64,000 nucleotides of DNA from CAMPKL01 sp963805925 (lineage in GTDB: Bacteria; Acidobacteriota; Terriglobia; Bryobacterales; UBA6623). Location of the stretch: assembly GCA_963805925.1 (NCBI GenBank), contig CAWDWB010000003.1:1-64000 (forward strand), written 5' to 3'. The translations under genes and the position numbers were made by a program. Shown one piece after another: positions 29,757 through 38,445 of the stretch; position 1 is the first letter of the stretch, and each line of letters opens with the position of its first letter. The notes beneath the pieces were generated by a model, which ran no database searches, had not been told where the DNA came from, and was given only the letters and a program-made list of their open reading frames with translations.

Positions 29757-30302
29757 CTAGCCCAGCTCTTCAAAATGCAGGCTGTCGTTGGTGTAGATGC
29801 AGATGTTAGCGGCGATCTTCATCGCGGCTTCGGCGATCTGGCGAGCATCGAGCTTCGTATGCGCCATCAACGCACTAGCAGCAGCGACCGCAAAGGATCC
29901 GCCAGAGCCGATTCCGGCCACCGGCTCGTCGTGTTCAATGACGTCGCCGGTCCCGCTAATCAGCAGAGTCGAAGACTCGTCGGCGGTCAACAGAACCGCT
30001 TCCAGATGCCGTAGCGACTTGTCGGTGCGCCAATCCTTAGCCAACTCGACTGCCGCTCGGGTCAGGTTTCCATTGAACTCTTGCAGCTTGTCCTCAAATC
30101 GGGAGAACAGCGACATGGCGTCTGCGGTAGAGCCGGCGAACCCGGCGAGAATCTTCTCGTTGTACAAACGGCGGGTCTTACGGGCGGTTCCCTTGATGAC
30201 TTCGCTGCCTAGTGTCACCTGGCCATCACCGCCCATCACGGTTTTACCGCCGCGGCGAACGCAGAGAATAGTTGTCGAACGAATCTTGGGCTGATTGGGC
30301 AT
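29757..30302 (-). CDS. hslV: ATP-dependent protease HslVU, peptidase subunit HslV
   Basis: The protein is an N-terminal-nucleophile threonine peptidase: RSTTILCVRRGGKTVMGGDG places the catalytic Thr behind a short propeptide that must be removed. GSGGSFAVAAASAL, with the conserved glycines, and EIAANICIYTND-like end regions match the family. An upstream TTG at 30314 would extend the protein by four residues, but the ATG at 30302 fits the family's start. A TATACT -10-like element sits just upstream (minus strand, 30322-30327). It is the first gene of hslV-hslU-Fn3 lipoprotein. Confidence 0.95.
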   Translation of the reverse strand: MPNQPKIRSTTILCVRRGGKTVMGGDGQVTLGSEVIKGTARKTRRLYNEKILAGFAGSTADAMSLFSRFEDKLQEFNGNLTRAAVELAKDWRTDKSLRHLEAVLLTADESSTLLISGTGDVIEHDEPVAGIGSGGSFAVAAASALMAHTKLDARQIAEAAMKIAANICIYTNDSLHFEELG

Positions 30303-30361
30303 CTTGAGAGCCAAACCTCTAAGTATAGCGGCGGGTCCGGATGACTGGCCGGGAAGGTCGA

Positions 30362-31420
30362 TCAGTTGATCATGCCCTGGACGTTGAGTTGGATGCGGTA
30401 CACGCCGGTGCGGGCGGTCATATACAGCGTCTTACCCTCGTTCCCCCAGGCGACATTGGCGGGAGGTTCGTCCGGCCGAATGGTACCGAGGTGTGTCCCG
30501 TCGGGCGAGAAAACCCAAACTCCACCGGGTCCCGCAGCATAAATTCGACCCTCTTGATCCAGCACTAATCCGTCGGGAAGCCCTTCTTCGTTATTCGACG
30601 TCACGTCGTAGAAGACTCGCCCGGAACCGACCGACCGATCTTCGCCAACGGGATAACGCATCCAATTCTTGCGATAGGGATCGGAATTGGACACGTAGAG
30701 ATATTGGCCATCGGGAGAGAATGCGAGGCCGTTCGGACGCGATTGGCCATCCGCCAGCAACTCGACGGTTTGGCCGTCGGCGCTGACGCGGAAGACGCCG
30801 TTGAAATCCAAATCCTTCTCTGGATCGTCGTCCTGCTCCTTCAACCCGAACGGCGGATCGGTGAAGTAGAGCCATCCGTCAGGCCCCCAAACGAGATCGT
30901 TCGGGCTGTTGAATCTCTTGTCGTTGAAATGATCGACGAAGACGGATCGCTCGCCCGTTGGCTTCAGCAAACCAATGCGGCGATCGCCCTGCTCGCAGAC
31001 CAATAAGTTGCCCGCTGCGTCCAGAGCCAGTCCGGCTGGGCCGGCAGACCAATCGTTTTCCGCCGCGCCGACGAAGACCGGCCGCAGCAACTCGACCACG
31101 TCGTTGTCCTGCGGATTCCAGCGGTAGAGGGCATTGCTCCGAATGTCCGAGAATGCCAAAAAGGGAAGGCTTTGCCACTGACCTCGCCGAACCCAAAGGG
31201 GCCCTTCTGCGAAGACAAATCCGGCGGCGATTCGCTCGATGCGATAGTTCGCGGGCAATATCTCGTCGAACTCGGGCTCGATGCGAAGCACCGTTCCGGC
31301 GCCGCTGGTGAGAGATTGGGTGCCTCCGGGGCCGTCGTCGACAGCCCCGCCACAAGCCCATTGCAGCAGCGCAACAAGGCAAATCAGACCAATTCGCCAG
31401 TTTTGTCTAGTTCGTTCCAT
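30362..31420 (-). CDS. SMP-30/gluconolactonase/LRE-family lipoprotein
   Basis: After a lipoprotein signal (LICLVALLQWAC) the protein has the gluconolactonase propeller: FAEGPLWVRRGQ (metal-binding glutamate), GPAGLALDAAGNLLVCEQGDRRIG, FNSPNDLVWGPDGWLYFTDPPFG (metal-binding asparagine), RPNGLAFSPDGQYLYVSNSDP and LPDGLVLDQEGRIYAAGPGGVWV. It probably hydrolyses a sugar lactone outside the cytoplasm. The frame is open to 31471 from a GTG, but that would overlap the divergent GMC gene; the ATG at 31420 gives a normal signal peptide. A sugar dehydrogenase gene stands directly divergent, so oxidation to a lactone followed by hydrolysis is plausible. Confidence 0.85.
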   Translation of the reverse strand: MERTRQNWRIGLICLVALLQWACGGAVDDGPGGTQSLTSGAGTVLRIEPEFDEILPANYRIERIAAGFVFAEGPLWVRRGQWQSLPFLAFSDIRSNALYRWNPQDNDVVELLRPVFVGAAENDWSAGPAGLALDAAGNLLVCEQGDRRIGLLKPTGERSVFVDHFNDKRFNSPNDLVWGPDGWLYFTDPPFGLKEQDDDPEKDLDFNGVFRVSADGQTVELLADGQSRPNGLAFSPDGQYLYVSNSDPYRKNWMRYPVGEDRSVGSGRVFYDVTSNNEEGLPDGLVLDQEGRIYAAGPGGVWVFSPDGTHLGTIRPDEPPANVAWGNEGKTLYMTARTGVYRIQLNVQGMIN

Positions 31421-31446
31421 TACAATAAATCGGAGCCAACAACCCA

Positions 31447-33162
31447 ATGCCACAGAGTAACGCTTCGCCACAGGAATACGACGTCGTAATCGTTGGAGCC
31501 GGGGCCGGCGGCGGTACAGCCGTCCGCGTCCTAACCGACCACGGCATGAAGGTGTGTCTGCTTGAGGCAGGCCCGATGCTCGATCCGACGAAGGAGTTCA
31601 AAGAGCACAAGTCCTTCTACGACTACGACCACCGCGGGGTCGAAGACGGCGGCAAATTCTATTTTGGGTCCGGAAAGCCCTACGGCTTCATGACGACCAC
31701 GTCGGGCGGCTGGACGCTGCCGGGCGAGCCCTACACCGTGGGCGAAGGCAGCCAGTTCAAGTGGTTCCGCTCGCGCATCGTCGGGGGCCGGACGAACCAC
31801 TACGGCCGGATGTCGTTTCGTTTCTCCCAGATGGATTTCAAGGCGCGTGACCGCGATGGCCTGGGCCACAACTGGCCCATCGACTACTCAGACATCTCGC
31901 CGTACTACGACAAGGCGGAGAAGTTCATCGGCGTCACGGGCTCGATGGAAGGGATTCCGTCGGCGCCGGACGGCATTTTCGAGAAGCCTCCAGCGCCCCA
32001 AGTGCACACGCTATTGGCGCGTGAGGCGGGCAAGAAGCTGGGCATCCCGTTCATTGCGAATCGCCGAGCTGTAATCACGTCCCCGAAAAACGGCCGGGCC
32101 GCTTGTCACTACTGCGGCGATTGCGGGCGGGGGTGCCTCACCGCTTCGGCGTACTCCGCGAGCCAGGTCGAGATTTTCCCCGCGCTGAAGAGCGGCAAGG
32201 CGACGTTGATCACCGGGGCGATGGCGCGCGAGGTCAGCGTCGACTCCAACGGCAAGCCGAACGGGGTGATCTATATCGACCGCGACACGCGCCGCGAGGT
32301 CAAGATTGCCGCCAAGGCGGTGATTCTTGCCGCTAGTTCGTGCGAGTCGGCGCGCATCCTTCTGAATTCAAAATCGCGCTACCACGCCAATGGAATCGGT
32401 AACTCTTCGGGACAGGTCGGCCGCAATTTGATGGACACCGTGGGATTCGGGTTGCAAGGATACGTCCCGTATCTAGAAGGCATGCCGCATTACGACACGA
32501 ACGGATTCGGCGGCACGCATCTCTACGCCCCCTGGTGGGCTTGGAACGACCACGAGAAGCTGGGCTTTCCACGCGGCTACCACATCGAGTTCGGAGGCGG
32601 CTTCCGATTACCTGGACCGGGCAGCTACCACGGCGCCGCTCAACGCTTTGGCTACGGAGCCGAGATGAAGAAGCAGATCCGTGAGGAGTACGGCGCGGCG
32701 GTCAGCTTTGCCGGACGAGGCGAAATGATCTCTAACGATCTGAGTTACTGCGAGATCGATCCCAATGTGGTCGATCAGTGGGGCATTCCGGTCCTGAAGT
32801 TCCACTTCAAGTGGTCAGACCATGAATGGAAACAAGCTCGTCACATGGAGAAGAGCTTTACCGAAATCATCGATGCGATGGGCGGACGCGTAGTGGGCTT
32901 GGCGAATGCGGAACGGGAATCTGACGGCATCTCGGTGCCAGGGTCAATCATCCACGAAGTTGGAACCGCACGCATGGGCGAGCGGGCGGAGACTTCTGTT
33001 CTGAACAGCTTCAATCAAGCCTGGGACGCCAAGAATCTCTTCGTCGTTGACGGAGCTTCCTTCGTCAGTAGTCCGGATAAGAATCCGACCCTGACGATCA
33101 ACGCCCTCTCCTGGAGAGCGTGCGACTACTTGGCGGAAGAGATGAGGAAGGGAAATGTCTAA
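31447..33162 (+). CDS. GMC-family FAD-dependent oxidoreductase (sugar/alcohol dehydrogenase large subunit)
   Basis: The 571-residue flavoprotein has the dinucleotide motif VVIVGAGAGGGTA (about 13-25), SRIVGGRTNHYGRMSFRF of the FAD domain, and the C-terminal catalytic pair in IHEVGTARMG and NPTLTINALSWRA. An inserted cysteine cluster, CHYCGDCGRGC (about 220-230), resembles that of gluconate and fructose dehydrogenase large subunits and could bind an Fe-S cluster. It has no signal peptide of its own; the partner encoded next has a twin-arginine signal and may carry it across. The two genes overlap by 8 bases. Likely role: periplasmic oxidation of a sugar or sugar acid, electrons passing to a cytochrome not encoded nearby. 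Confidence 0.9.
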   Translation: MPQSNASPQEYDVVIVGAGAGGGTAVRVLTDHGMKVCLLEAGPMLDPTKEFKEHKSFYDYDHRGVEDGGKFYFGSGKPYGFMTTTSGGWTLPGEPYTVGEGSQFKWFRSRIVGGRTNHYGRMSFRFSQMDFKARDRDGLGHNWPIDYSDISPYYDKAEKFIGVTGSMEGIPSAPDGIFEKPPAPQVHTLLAREAGKKLGIPFIANRRAVITSPKNGRAACHYCGDCGRGCLTASAYSASQVEIFPALKSGKATLITGAMAREVSVDSNGKPNGVIYIDRDTRREVKIAAKAVILAASSCESARILLNSKSRYHANGIGNSSGQVGRNLMDTVGFGLQGYVPYLEGMPHYDTNGFGGTHLYAPWWAWNDHEKLGFPRGYHIEFGGGFRLPGPGSYHGAAQRFGYGAEMKKQIREEYGAAVSFAGRGEMISNDLSYCEIDPNVVDQWGIPVLKFHFKWSDHEWKQARHMEKSFTEIIDAMGGRVVGLANAERESDGISVPGSIIHEVGTARMGERAETSVLNSFNQAWDAKNLFVVDGASFVSSPDKNPTLTINALSWRACDYLAEEMRKGNV

Positions 33163-33847
33163 GCTCGTTCAAATATCTGAGATTTCCCGGCGTGATGCCC
33201 TGCGAAGCATCGCTCTGGCGGTTGTCGCCGCGGGCTTCGGCGTTCCGATTGATCGAGCCGCGGCACAGCAGGTGCACGGGCAAGCGACAAACATGAAGGG
33301 CGCTCTTGGGGGGTACCAGCGACAGGAACTCACCGAGCAGGAATGGAAAACGGTGACTCGTTTGGCGGCGTTGATCGTTCCCGCGGACGAAGTTTCCGGC
33401 AGCGCCGTCGATGCTGGAGCGGTCGAGTTCACTGACCTGCTTTGCTCTTCCAACGAAGACTTGGCGAATATCTTCCACGGCGGATTGGCCTGGCTCGATG
33501 CGGAGATGCGCGAGCGGGAGAATTCCACATTCGTCGCCTGCACCGCCGAAACACAAACAGCGTTGCTGGACGAATTGGTCGCCGAGGAGGCCAGCCGCAA
33601 CTCCAGGGTTCAGGGATCCGGTCAGGGCGACTATGCGCGGTTCCGCGATTACCAAGCCTGGGATCAAGGAGACCTGGGGCCCGGCGTTGAGTTCTTTGGT
33701 TGGATGCGCAAGCTGGCCGTCGACGCCTTCTACACCAGCCCAGTGGGGCTGAAAGATCTGAAGTATCCCGGCGGCGGGGTCTACACGGAGTACAAGGTTC
33801 CCCAGGAAGCTATCGACTACGCGATGAAGCGTAGTCCGTTCGCGTGA
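33155..33847 (+). CDS. Gluconate 2-dehydrogenase subunit 3 family protein, Tat-exported
   Basis: The N-terminus has a twin-arginine motif (SRRDAL) followed by a hydrophobic stretch ending at AAA-Q, a Tat-type signal. The mature domain (LTEQEWKTVTRLAALIVPADEVSGSAVDAGAVEFTDLL in parts, and the later YARFRDYQAWDQGD and GGGVYTEYKVP) matches the small subunit of gluconate 2-dehydrogenase-like enzymes. It overlaps the GMC large-subunit gene by 8 bases, which supports a heterodimer exported folded by the Tat system. A tatA gene occurs 6 kb away. Substrate unknown. Confidence 0.88.
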   Translation: MSKLVQISEISRRDALRSIALAVVAAGFGVPIDRAAAQQVHGQATNMKGALGGYQRQELTEQEWKTVTRLAALIVPADEVSGSAVDAGAVEFTDLLCSSNEDLANIFHGGLAWLDAEMRERENSTFVACTAETQTALLDELVAEEASRNSRVQGSGQGDYARFRDYQAWDQGDLGPGVEFFGWMRKLAVDAFYTSPVGLKDLKYPGGGVYTEYKVPQEAIDYAMKRSPFA

Positions 33848-33872
33848 GCGTCTGAGCAATTCGGAAATTGAG

Positions 33873-34250
33873 ATGGTCCTGATCGCGATCGGATTCGCAG
33901 GAGCGCTTGGCGCCCTGGCGCGCTACGGCGTTTCGCTCGCCGCGCTGCGCTGGTTCGGAGATGACTTTCCTTACGGCACGCTCTGCGTGAACCTCGCGGG
34001 CTGTTTTCTATTGGGAGTCATCGCCGAACTCACAATGGAAGACGTCGGGTTGGCCCCGCAGACCCGAGCGATCATCGGTACCGGCTTTCTAGGCGCCTTC
34101 ACTACTTTCTCGACCTTTGGCGTGGATACTTACCGGGCCATGGAGGCGGGCTCGTGGGGAGTTGCCGCCTCCAACGTCGCTATCAACGTTGTCGGCGGCA
34201 TCATTCTGGTCGCTGCCGGCGTGGCCCTAGCTTCCGCGCTGCGCCATTAA
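33873..34250 (+). CDS. crcB: Fluoride exporter CrcB/FluC
   Basis: The 125-residue protein has four membrane helices and the CrcB motifs GALARYGVS, YGTLCVNLAGCFLLGV and GTGFLGAFTTFSTFGVDT, the last carrying the phenylalanine box and Na+-site threonines. Dual-topology dimers export F- from the cytoplasm. The gene begins 25 bases after the dehydrogenase subunit, with no room for a fluoride riboswitch. Its 3' end overlaps the convergent pirin gene by 4 bases. Confidence 0.95.
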   Translation: MVLIAIGFAGALGALARYGVSLAALRWFGDDFPYGTLCVNLAGCFLLGVIAELTMEDVGLAPQTRAIIGTGFLGAFTTFSTFGVDTYRAMEAGSWGVAASNVAINVVGGIILVAAGVALASALRH

Positions 34251-34945
34251 GGCAGGTCGAGAACGAGCAACTCGGCGGTCGACGCAGCGTCGAACTTCAG
34301 CGTCCCCACATTTTCCACCTTAACGCTGTCGCCTTTGGACAGAGTCTCGCCATTGAGTTCGATGTCGCCGTCAATCACGAAGACGTAAGCGCGTCGCTCG
34401 GGCTGGATATCGTGGGACACGCTGGTTCCCGCTTCCAAATGAGAGACGTACATAGTGACGTCTTGGCCCACGAAGACTGTTCCGGCGGCTGCATCGGGCG
34501 TCGCGATCGGCAGCAATTTACCCGTTCGATCCTCGACGGAAAACTGCTTCTGCTCGTAGGACGGCTGGACGTCTTTTTTCTCAGGCATGATCCAAATTTG
34601 AACCAGTTCCACGGTCTTGTCCGGCGAAGCGTTGAACTCCGAATGGACGATTCCCTTCCCGGCGCTCATCCGTTGCACTTCGCCGGTGTGGATGATGCCG
34701 TGCCCGCCGGTCGAGTCGCGGTGCTCTAGAGCGCCGTCGATGACGTAAGTCAGGATCTCCATATTGGCGTGGGGATGCATCGGGAAGCCTTTGGCAGGTT
34801 GCACGACATCGTTATTGAAGACCCGCAACGGCCCGAACTGGACGTGTTTGGGGTCGTAGTAATGGTCGAACGAGAAGTGCCAGCGGGCCTTTAGCCAACC
34901 CGCATCCACTGTGTGGCGGTCGTCGGACCGAACAATCTCAAGCAT
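34247..34945 (-). CDS. Pirin family protein (YhaK-like bicupin)
   Basis: The 232-residue bicupin has the pirin N-terminal motif: RWHFSFDHYYDP, FGPLRVFNNDVVQPAKGFPMHPHANMEILTYV with metal-binding histidines and glutamate, and GEVQRMSAGKGIVHSEFNAS. The C-terminal cupin (SVSHDIQPERRAYVFVIDGDIELNG) lacks ligands, as usual. Some relatives have quercetin 2,3-dioxygenase activity, but physiological roles vary and none is shown here. It is convergent with crcB, overlapping by 4 bases. Confidence 0.93.
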   Translation of the reverse strand: MLEIVRSDDRHTVDAGWLKARWHFSFDHYYDPKHVQFGPLRVFNNDVVQPAKGFPMHPHANMEILTYVIDGALEHRDSTGGHGIIHTGEVQRMSAGKGIVHSEFNASPDKTVELVQIWIMPEKKDVQPSYEQKQFSVEDRTGKLLPIATPDAAAGTVFVGQDVTMYVSHLEAGTSVSHDIQPERRAYVFVIDGDIELNGETLSKGDSVKVENVGTLKFDAASTAELLVLDLP

Positions 34946-35001
34946 GACTCTTTCCTCCGAATAGATAGTTGATGCGTAAACTATCCAAAAGATTCAGGCC
35001 C

Positions 35002-35820
35002 CTACAAGAGGCTGCCGCAGTACTTGCAGTGAACCGCATCGGCGTCATGCCCTTCCTGGGAGCAGACGGGGCAAGACTGCGTGGAGATCTTGCGGTGCTT
35101 GTCGGCGCGGGCGATCTCGGCGCTCACAATGCCGGTCGGGACGGCGATGATTCCGTAGCCCATCAGCATCAGGATCGCAGCGATGAACTGCCCGCCCGGC
35201 GACGTCGGCGCAATATCCCCGAAGCCCACGGTGGTCATCGTGACGATCGCCCAGTAGATAGAGATTGGGATGTTGTCGAAGCCGCCGGCTTGGCCTTCGA
35301 CCAAGTACATGAGCGCGCCGAAGATGCCGGCAATGTTCACGACGGCAATGAGGAAGACGGTGATCTTGGGGCGACTGGCGTAAAGGGCTTGGCGCAGCAC
35401 GTCGGCTTCACCGAGATAGTGGGCCAGTTTGAGGACACGGAAAATCCGTAACAATCTCAAAGCGCGAACGATTTGGAACGACTGGGCGCCTTCCAGGACG
35501 AGGCTCAGGAACGTTGGGGCGATCGAAAGCAGGTCGACGACTCCGAAGAAGCTGAGCGCATATCGAATAGGGCGAGCGGTGCAGTAGAGACGGAGCAAGT
35601 ACTCGATCGTGAACAGGATGGTGAAGACCCATTCGGTGATGCGCAATGCAGAACCGTATTCGACGCGGACCGCCGCCACGCTTTCCAACATGACCGTCGC
35701 CACACTCAACAAAATGGCGAGAATCAGTCCGACATCGAAGGCCTTTCCGGCAGGCGTCTCGGCCTCGAAGATGATCTCTTGGAGGCGACGGCGGACTCCG
35801 GTGAGTTCTGGGTTGTCCAT
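35002..35820 (-). CDS. Voltage-gated potassium channel with C-terminal zinc ribbon
   Basis: The 272-residue protein has a full S1-S6 plan: S1-S3 (about 28-110), an S4 with spaced arginines (IVRALRLLRIFRVLKL, 117-132), S5, the selectivity filter TVGFGD (197-202), and S6 (about 211-232). The C-terminal tail adds two CxxC pairs (C250, C253, C265, C268) that should bind zinc. KvAP-type channels carry K+ through the inner membrane under voltage control; the ribbon could act in tetramer assembly or sensing. It stands between the pirin and xerC genes with no obvious operon partner. Confidence 0.92.
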   Translation of the reverse strand: MDNPELTGVRRRLQEIIFEAETPAGKAFDVGLILAILLSVATVMLESVAAVRVEYGSALRITEWVFTILFTIEYLLRLYCTARPIRYALSFFGVVDLLSIAPTFLSLVLEGAQSFQIVRALRLLRIFRVLKLAHYLGEADVLRQALYASRPKITVFLIAVVNIAGIFGALMYLVEGQAGGFDNIPISIYWAIVTMTTVGFGDIAPTSPGGQFIAAILMLMGYGIIAVPTGIVSAEIARADKHRKISTQSCPVCSQEGHDADAVHCKYCGSLL

Positions 35821-35859
35821 CGCTTAGGCAGTTTCGCTCAATCGGGGACGAGGCGCCCA

Positions 35860-36816
35860 TTAGGCCTTGGGGTGCGTCTCGTCGTAGACCTGCATCAACC
35901 GTTCTAACGACAGCTGGGTATACTTCTGAGTGGTCGAAAGACTGGCATGGCCGAGGAGTTCTTGTATGGCTCGTAGGTCGGCGCCGGCGCCGAGAAGATG
36001 CGTTGCGAACGCGTGCCGCAACGTATGCGGATGCATGCTTGGATCGCCGGTGAAAGCGACGGCGTACTTCTTAACGATTCGGCGCAGCGAACGATCCGTC
36101 AGACGCACGGGTCGTCCGCGCCAGCGATGCAGCAGCAGGGCGTCGATGCCGGGTTCTCCGGAAGCGAAGAACTTGCCGCGGGTCTCTAGGTATCGCGTGA
36201 GCACCTCAGCGACGCCTTTTCCATAAGGATTCTGGCGTTCCTTACGGCCCTTGCCCCGCACTCGAACCCAGCGTTCGCCGAGATCGAAATCGGAGACGTT
36301 CAGCCCTTCGAGCTCGGAGATGCGCAGACCGCAACCATACAGCAACTCGAAAATGAGGCGGTCGCGCAGGGCGTTGCTGGCAGCGTCGGCTTGGCCTTCC
36401 GCCTCTGCCAGCCGGTCGATCAGGCGATTCGTCTCCTCGGCGGTCGGCACGCTGGGAAGCGTCTTGGGAATCTTCGGCGTGGCGACCAGCTTGGCTGGGT
36501 TCACCTGCACAGAACCTTCGCGGACTAAGAAGTTGAAGAAGGCACGAAGTGACGCCAGCTTGCGAGCGACCGTACGGCTCGATGCGCCGCCTCGAAAACG
36601 TTCGCCGACGAATGCACGAATGGCCAGACGGTCAATCTCCGACGGCAGGGGAGGAGCTTGGCCGCGCGGCGAACAATACAGAACGAACTGATCCACGTCG
36701 ATGGAATAGTTGCGGATGGTGTGCATGGAAGAGTTCTTGCGTCGCAGCGAGTCGACGAAGCGATCCGCCGCCTCTTGCAGTTCGCTCGACGTGGCACTAG
36801 GAGGCGACTGCGACAT
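35860..36816 (-). CDS. xerC: Tyrosine recombinase XerC
   Basis: The protein has an N-terminal SAM-like core-binding domain (about residues 15-100) and a catalytic domain with the complete tyrosine-recombinase set: Arg in GCGLRISELEGL, Lys in VRGKGRKER, HTLRHAFATHLL (His and Arg), LGHASLSTTQKY (His) and the nucleophile Tyr near the end. It resolves chromosome dimers at dif with XerD. An ATG at 36837 is possible, but the ATG at 36816 is closer to the family start; either way it overlaps trmFO. The trmFO-xerC order, with hslVU 5.5 kb on, matches the ancestral trmFO-xerC-hslV-hslU arrangement. Confidence 0.93.
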   Translation of the reverse strand: MSQSPPSATSSELQEAADRFVDSLRRKNSSMHTIRNYSIDVDQFVLYCSPRGQAPPLPSEIDRLAIRAFVGERFRGGASSRTVARKLASLRAFFNFLVREGSVQVNPAKLVATPKIPKTLPSVPTAEETNRLIDRLAEAEGQADAASNALRDRLIFELLYGCGLRISELEGLNVSDFDLGERWVRVRGKGRKERQNPYGKGVAEVLTRYLETRGKFFASGEPGIDALLLHRWRGRPVRLTDRSLRRIVKKYAVAFTGDPSMHPHTLRHAFATHLLGAGADLRAIQELLGHASLSTTQKYTQLSLERLMQVYDETHPKA

Positions 36817-38164
36817 CTTGGGCAAGAAACTCCTCAAGAGCGTTCAACGCTACCAAGCACTGATGCGCACGCCGCGCCTTCTTGTCTCGGCCAAAGCGAG
36901 CATGCTCTTGGGGCGGCAGGGCGGGCAGCAGATCGAAGGTAATGTTCGCCGGCTGATACTTCGCCGGGTTAGCTCCGCAAATGTACGCAGCAAGCGATCC
37001 GTGCGCTGTTTGCCTCGGCCAAGCGCGCGTCGGCAAACCCTGAGCCATCAACGCCGCGTTAACGCCGGCCATCAACCCTGTCGCCATCGACTCCACGTAA
37101 CCTTCGACGCCGGAGATCTGACCGGCGAAAAGCACATGGAGATGCGACCGGAGTTGCATGGTCGGGTCCAACAGCGCCGGAGCGTTGATGTAAGTGTTGC
37201 GGTGGATCTGGCCGAAGCGCAGGAATTCGGCGTTCTCCAAGCCGGGAATCATCCGCAAGACTCGCTGCTGGTCTCCGTACTTCAAGTGATTCTGGAAGCC
37301 GACAAGATTGTAGGAACCCGCCCGCACGTCCTCCTGTCGCAGTTGAACGGCGGCGTAGGGCCAGCGTCCGGTTCGAGGGTCGGTCAATCCGACGGGCTTC
37401 ATCGGGCCGAATCGCAGGGTATCGCGTCCGCGCCTGGCAATCTCTTCGATCGGCAGGCAGGCCTCGAAGTAGTTCGGGTTGTCCCATTCGTGCGTATGGT
37501 GCTGCTGCGCCTCAATCAACGCGTCGTAGAAGGCATCGTATTCCTGCCGATTGAAAGGGCAGTTCAAATAGTCATCGGTGCCGTCGATCGACGTATCCCA
37601 TCGGGAGGCACGGAATGCAACATTCAAGTCAATGCTCTCGGCGTCGACGATCGGGCTAATAGAGTCGAAGAAGAACAGCCGGTCGCTTCCGGTCAAGGAG
37701 GCGATGGCCTCGGCCAAAGCGTCGCTCGTGAGCGGCCCACTCGCAACCACGACAATCTGATCACCGTTGACCGGCAGTGTTGTCGCCTCTTCGCGGACCA
37801 ACTCAATCAGAGGTTCGTCCGCTATCGCTTTGGACATGAGTTGCGCGAAGAGTTCACGGTCGACGGTCAGCGCGTGCCCAGCGGGAACGCGACACTGCGC
37901 AGCAACTCGCATCGAGAGCGAATTCAAACGTCTCAGTTCTTCCTTCAACAGCCATGGCGCGCTCCCTTCTTTCTCGCTCTTGAAAGAGTTGCTGCAAACC
38001 AATTCACTCAACGAATCAGTTTGGTGCGCAGGCGTGTTTCGCGTCGGCCGCATCTCAAAAAGACGCACGTGAAGGCCCGCGCGGGCGATTTGCCAGGCCG
38101 CTTCGGGCCCAGCGAGGCCTCCGCCGATCACATGAATCGGCTGCTTTGGAGTTGCGTTCAACAC
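36797..38164 (-). CDS. trmFO: tRNA (uracil-5-)-methyltransferase TrmFO (folate/FAD-dependent)
   Basis: This 455-residue flavoprotein begins with the FAD motif IHVIGGGLAGPEAAWQIARAG and shows TrmFO family blocks: SLSELVCSNSFKS, YLNCPFNRQEYDAFYDALIEA, ACLPIEEIARRGRDTLRFGPMKPVGL in parts, and GLENAEFLRFGQIHRNTYIN, then LFAGQISGVEGYVESMATGL. It methylates U54 of tRNA using methylenetetrahydrofolate and FADH2. It is the first gene of the trmFO-xerC pair and overlaps xerC by about 20 bases. Diverging from the nucleoid operon, it shares the 357-base intergenic stretch upstream. Confidence 0.96.
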   Translation of the reverse strand: MLNATPKQPIHVIGGGLAGPEAAWQIARAGLHVRLFEMRPTRNTPAHQTDSLSELVCSNSFKSEKEGSAPWLLKEELRRLNSLSMRVAAQCRVPAGHALTVDRELFAQLMSKAIADEPLIELVREEATTLPVNGDQIVVVASGPLTSDALAEAIASLTGSDRLFFFDSISPIVDAESIDLNVAFRASRWDTSIDGTDDYLNCPFNRQEYDAFYDALIEAQQHHTHEWDNPNYFEACLPIEEIARRGRDTLRFGPMKPVGLTDPRTGRWPYAAVQLRQEDVRAGSYNLVGFQNHLKYGDQQRVLRMIPGLENAEFLRFGQIHRNTYINAPALLDPTMQLRSHLHVLFAGQISGVEGYVESMATGLMAGVNAALMAQGLPTRAWPRQTAHGSLAAYICGANPAKYQPANITFDLLPALPPQEHARFGRDKKARRAHQCLVALNALEEFLAQDVAVAS

Positions 38165-38407
38165 CGCTTCATTATAGAGGCGCCGGACTGCGCACCGGAT
38201 GAAGCGGACGAACGAGGAGCAGCGATCACAATCTCACAAAACCCCTATAAACAGGGGCCCCCAGGGTATTTCGGCCGCAACAAAGGCAGAATCAGACGCT
38301 CGAATCTCGTCCTGGAGCCACGGCCTGGAAGCCCCTCCAGGAGGACCTTTCCGAAGACCGACGATCTGGAACCCCAATAAAATTAGGGGTCTCGTGAAAT
38401 TTTTTTG
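38165..38407. other. Intergenic region between trmFO and the nucleoid operon
   Basis: This gene-free stretch, part of a 357-base gap, contains several hairpin-forming G/C runs: CCCCT-ATAAAC-AGGGG (about 38241-38256), CCTGGA-AGCCCC-TCCAGG (about 38325-38342), and ACCCC-AATAAAATT-AGGGG near 38372. An A/T-rich run ends just before the promoter of the downstream operon. No coding sequence, tRNA or known riboswitch is recognisable. It may hold the trmFO promoter and regulatory sites. Confidence 0.5.
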
Positions 38408-38437
38408 TTGTCAAGGAGATCGAGCGCCCCTTATGAT
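38408..38437 (+). promoter_or_regulatory. Sigma-70-type promoter of the histone-like/HU operon
   Basis: TTGTCA (38408-38413) and TATGAT (38432-38437) match -35 and -10 hexamers at one or two mismatches with an 18-base spacer, preceded by a T-rich run. Transcription would start near 38444, giving a leader of about 78 bases before the ATG at 38522. Confidence 0.65.
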
Positions 38438-38445
38438 GGATCGAA

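Noticed and set aside
31421..31471. Longer N-terminus of the lactonase-like lipoprotein from GTG 31471
   Set aside because: It would overlap the divergent GMC gene and put the signal peptide 17 residues inside the protein.
33848..33872. Fluoride riboswitch before crcB
   Set aside because: The 25-base gap is too short.
36710..38380. 556-codon plus-strand frame across trmFO and xerC
   Set aside because: The minus-strand TrmFO and XerC proteins have complete family motifs; the opposite frame has none.
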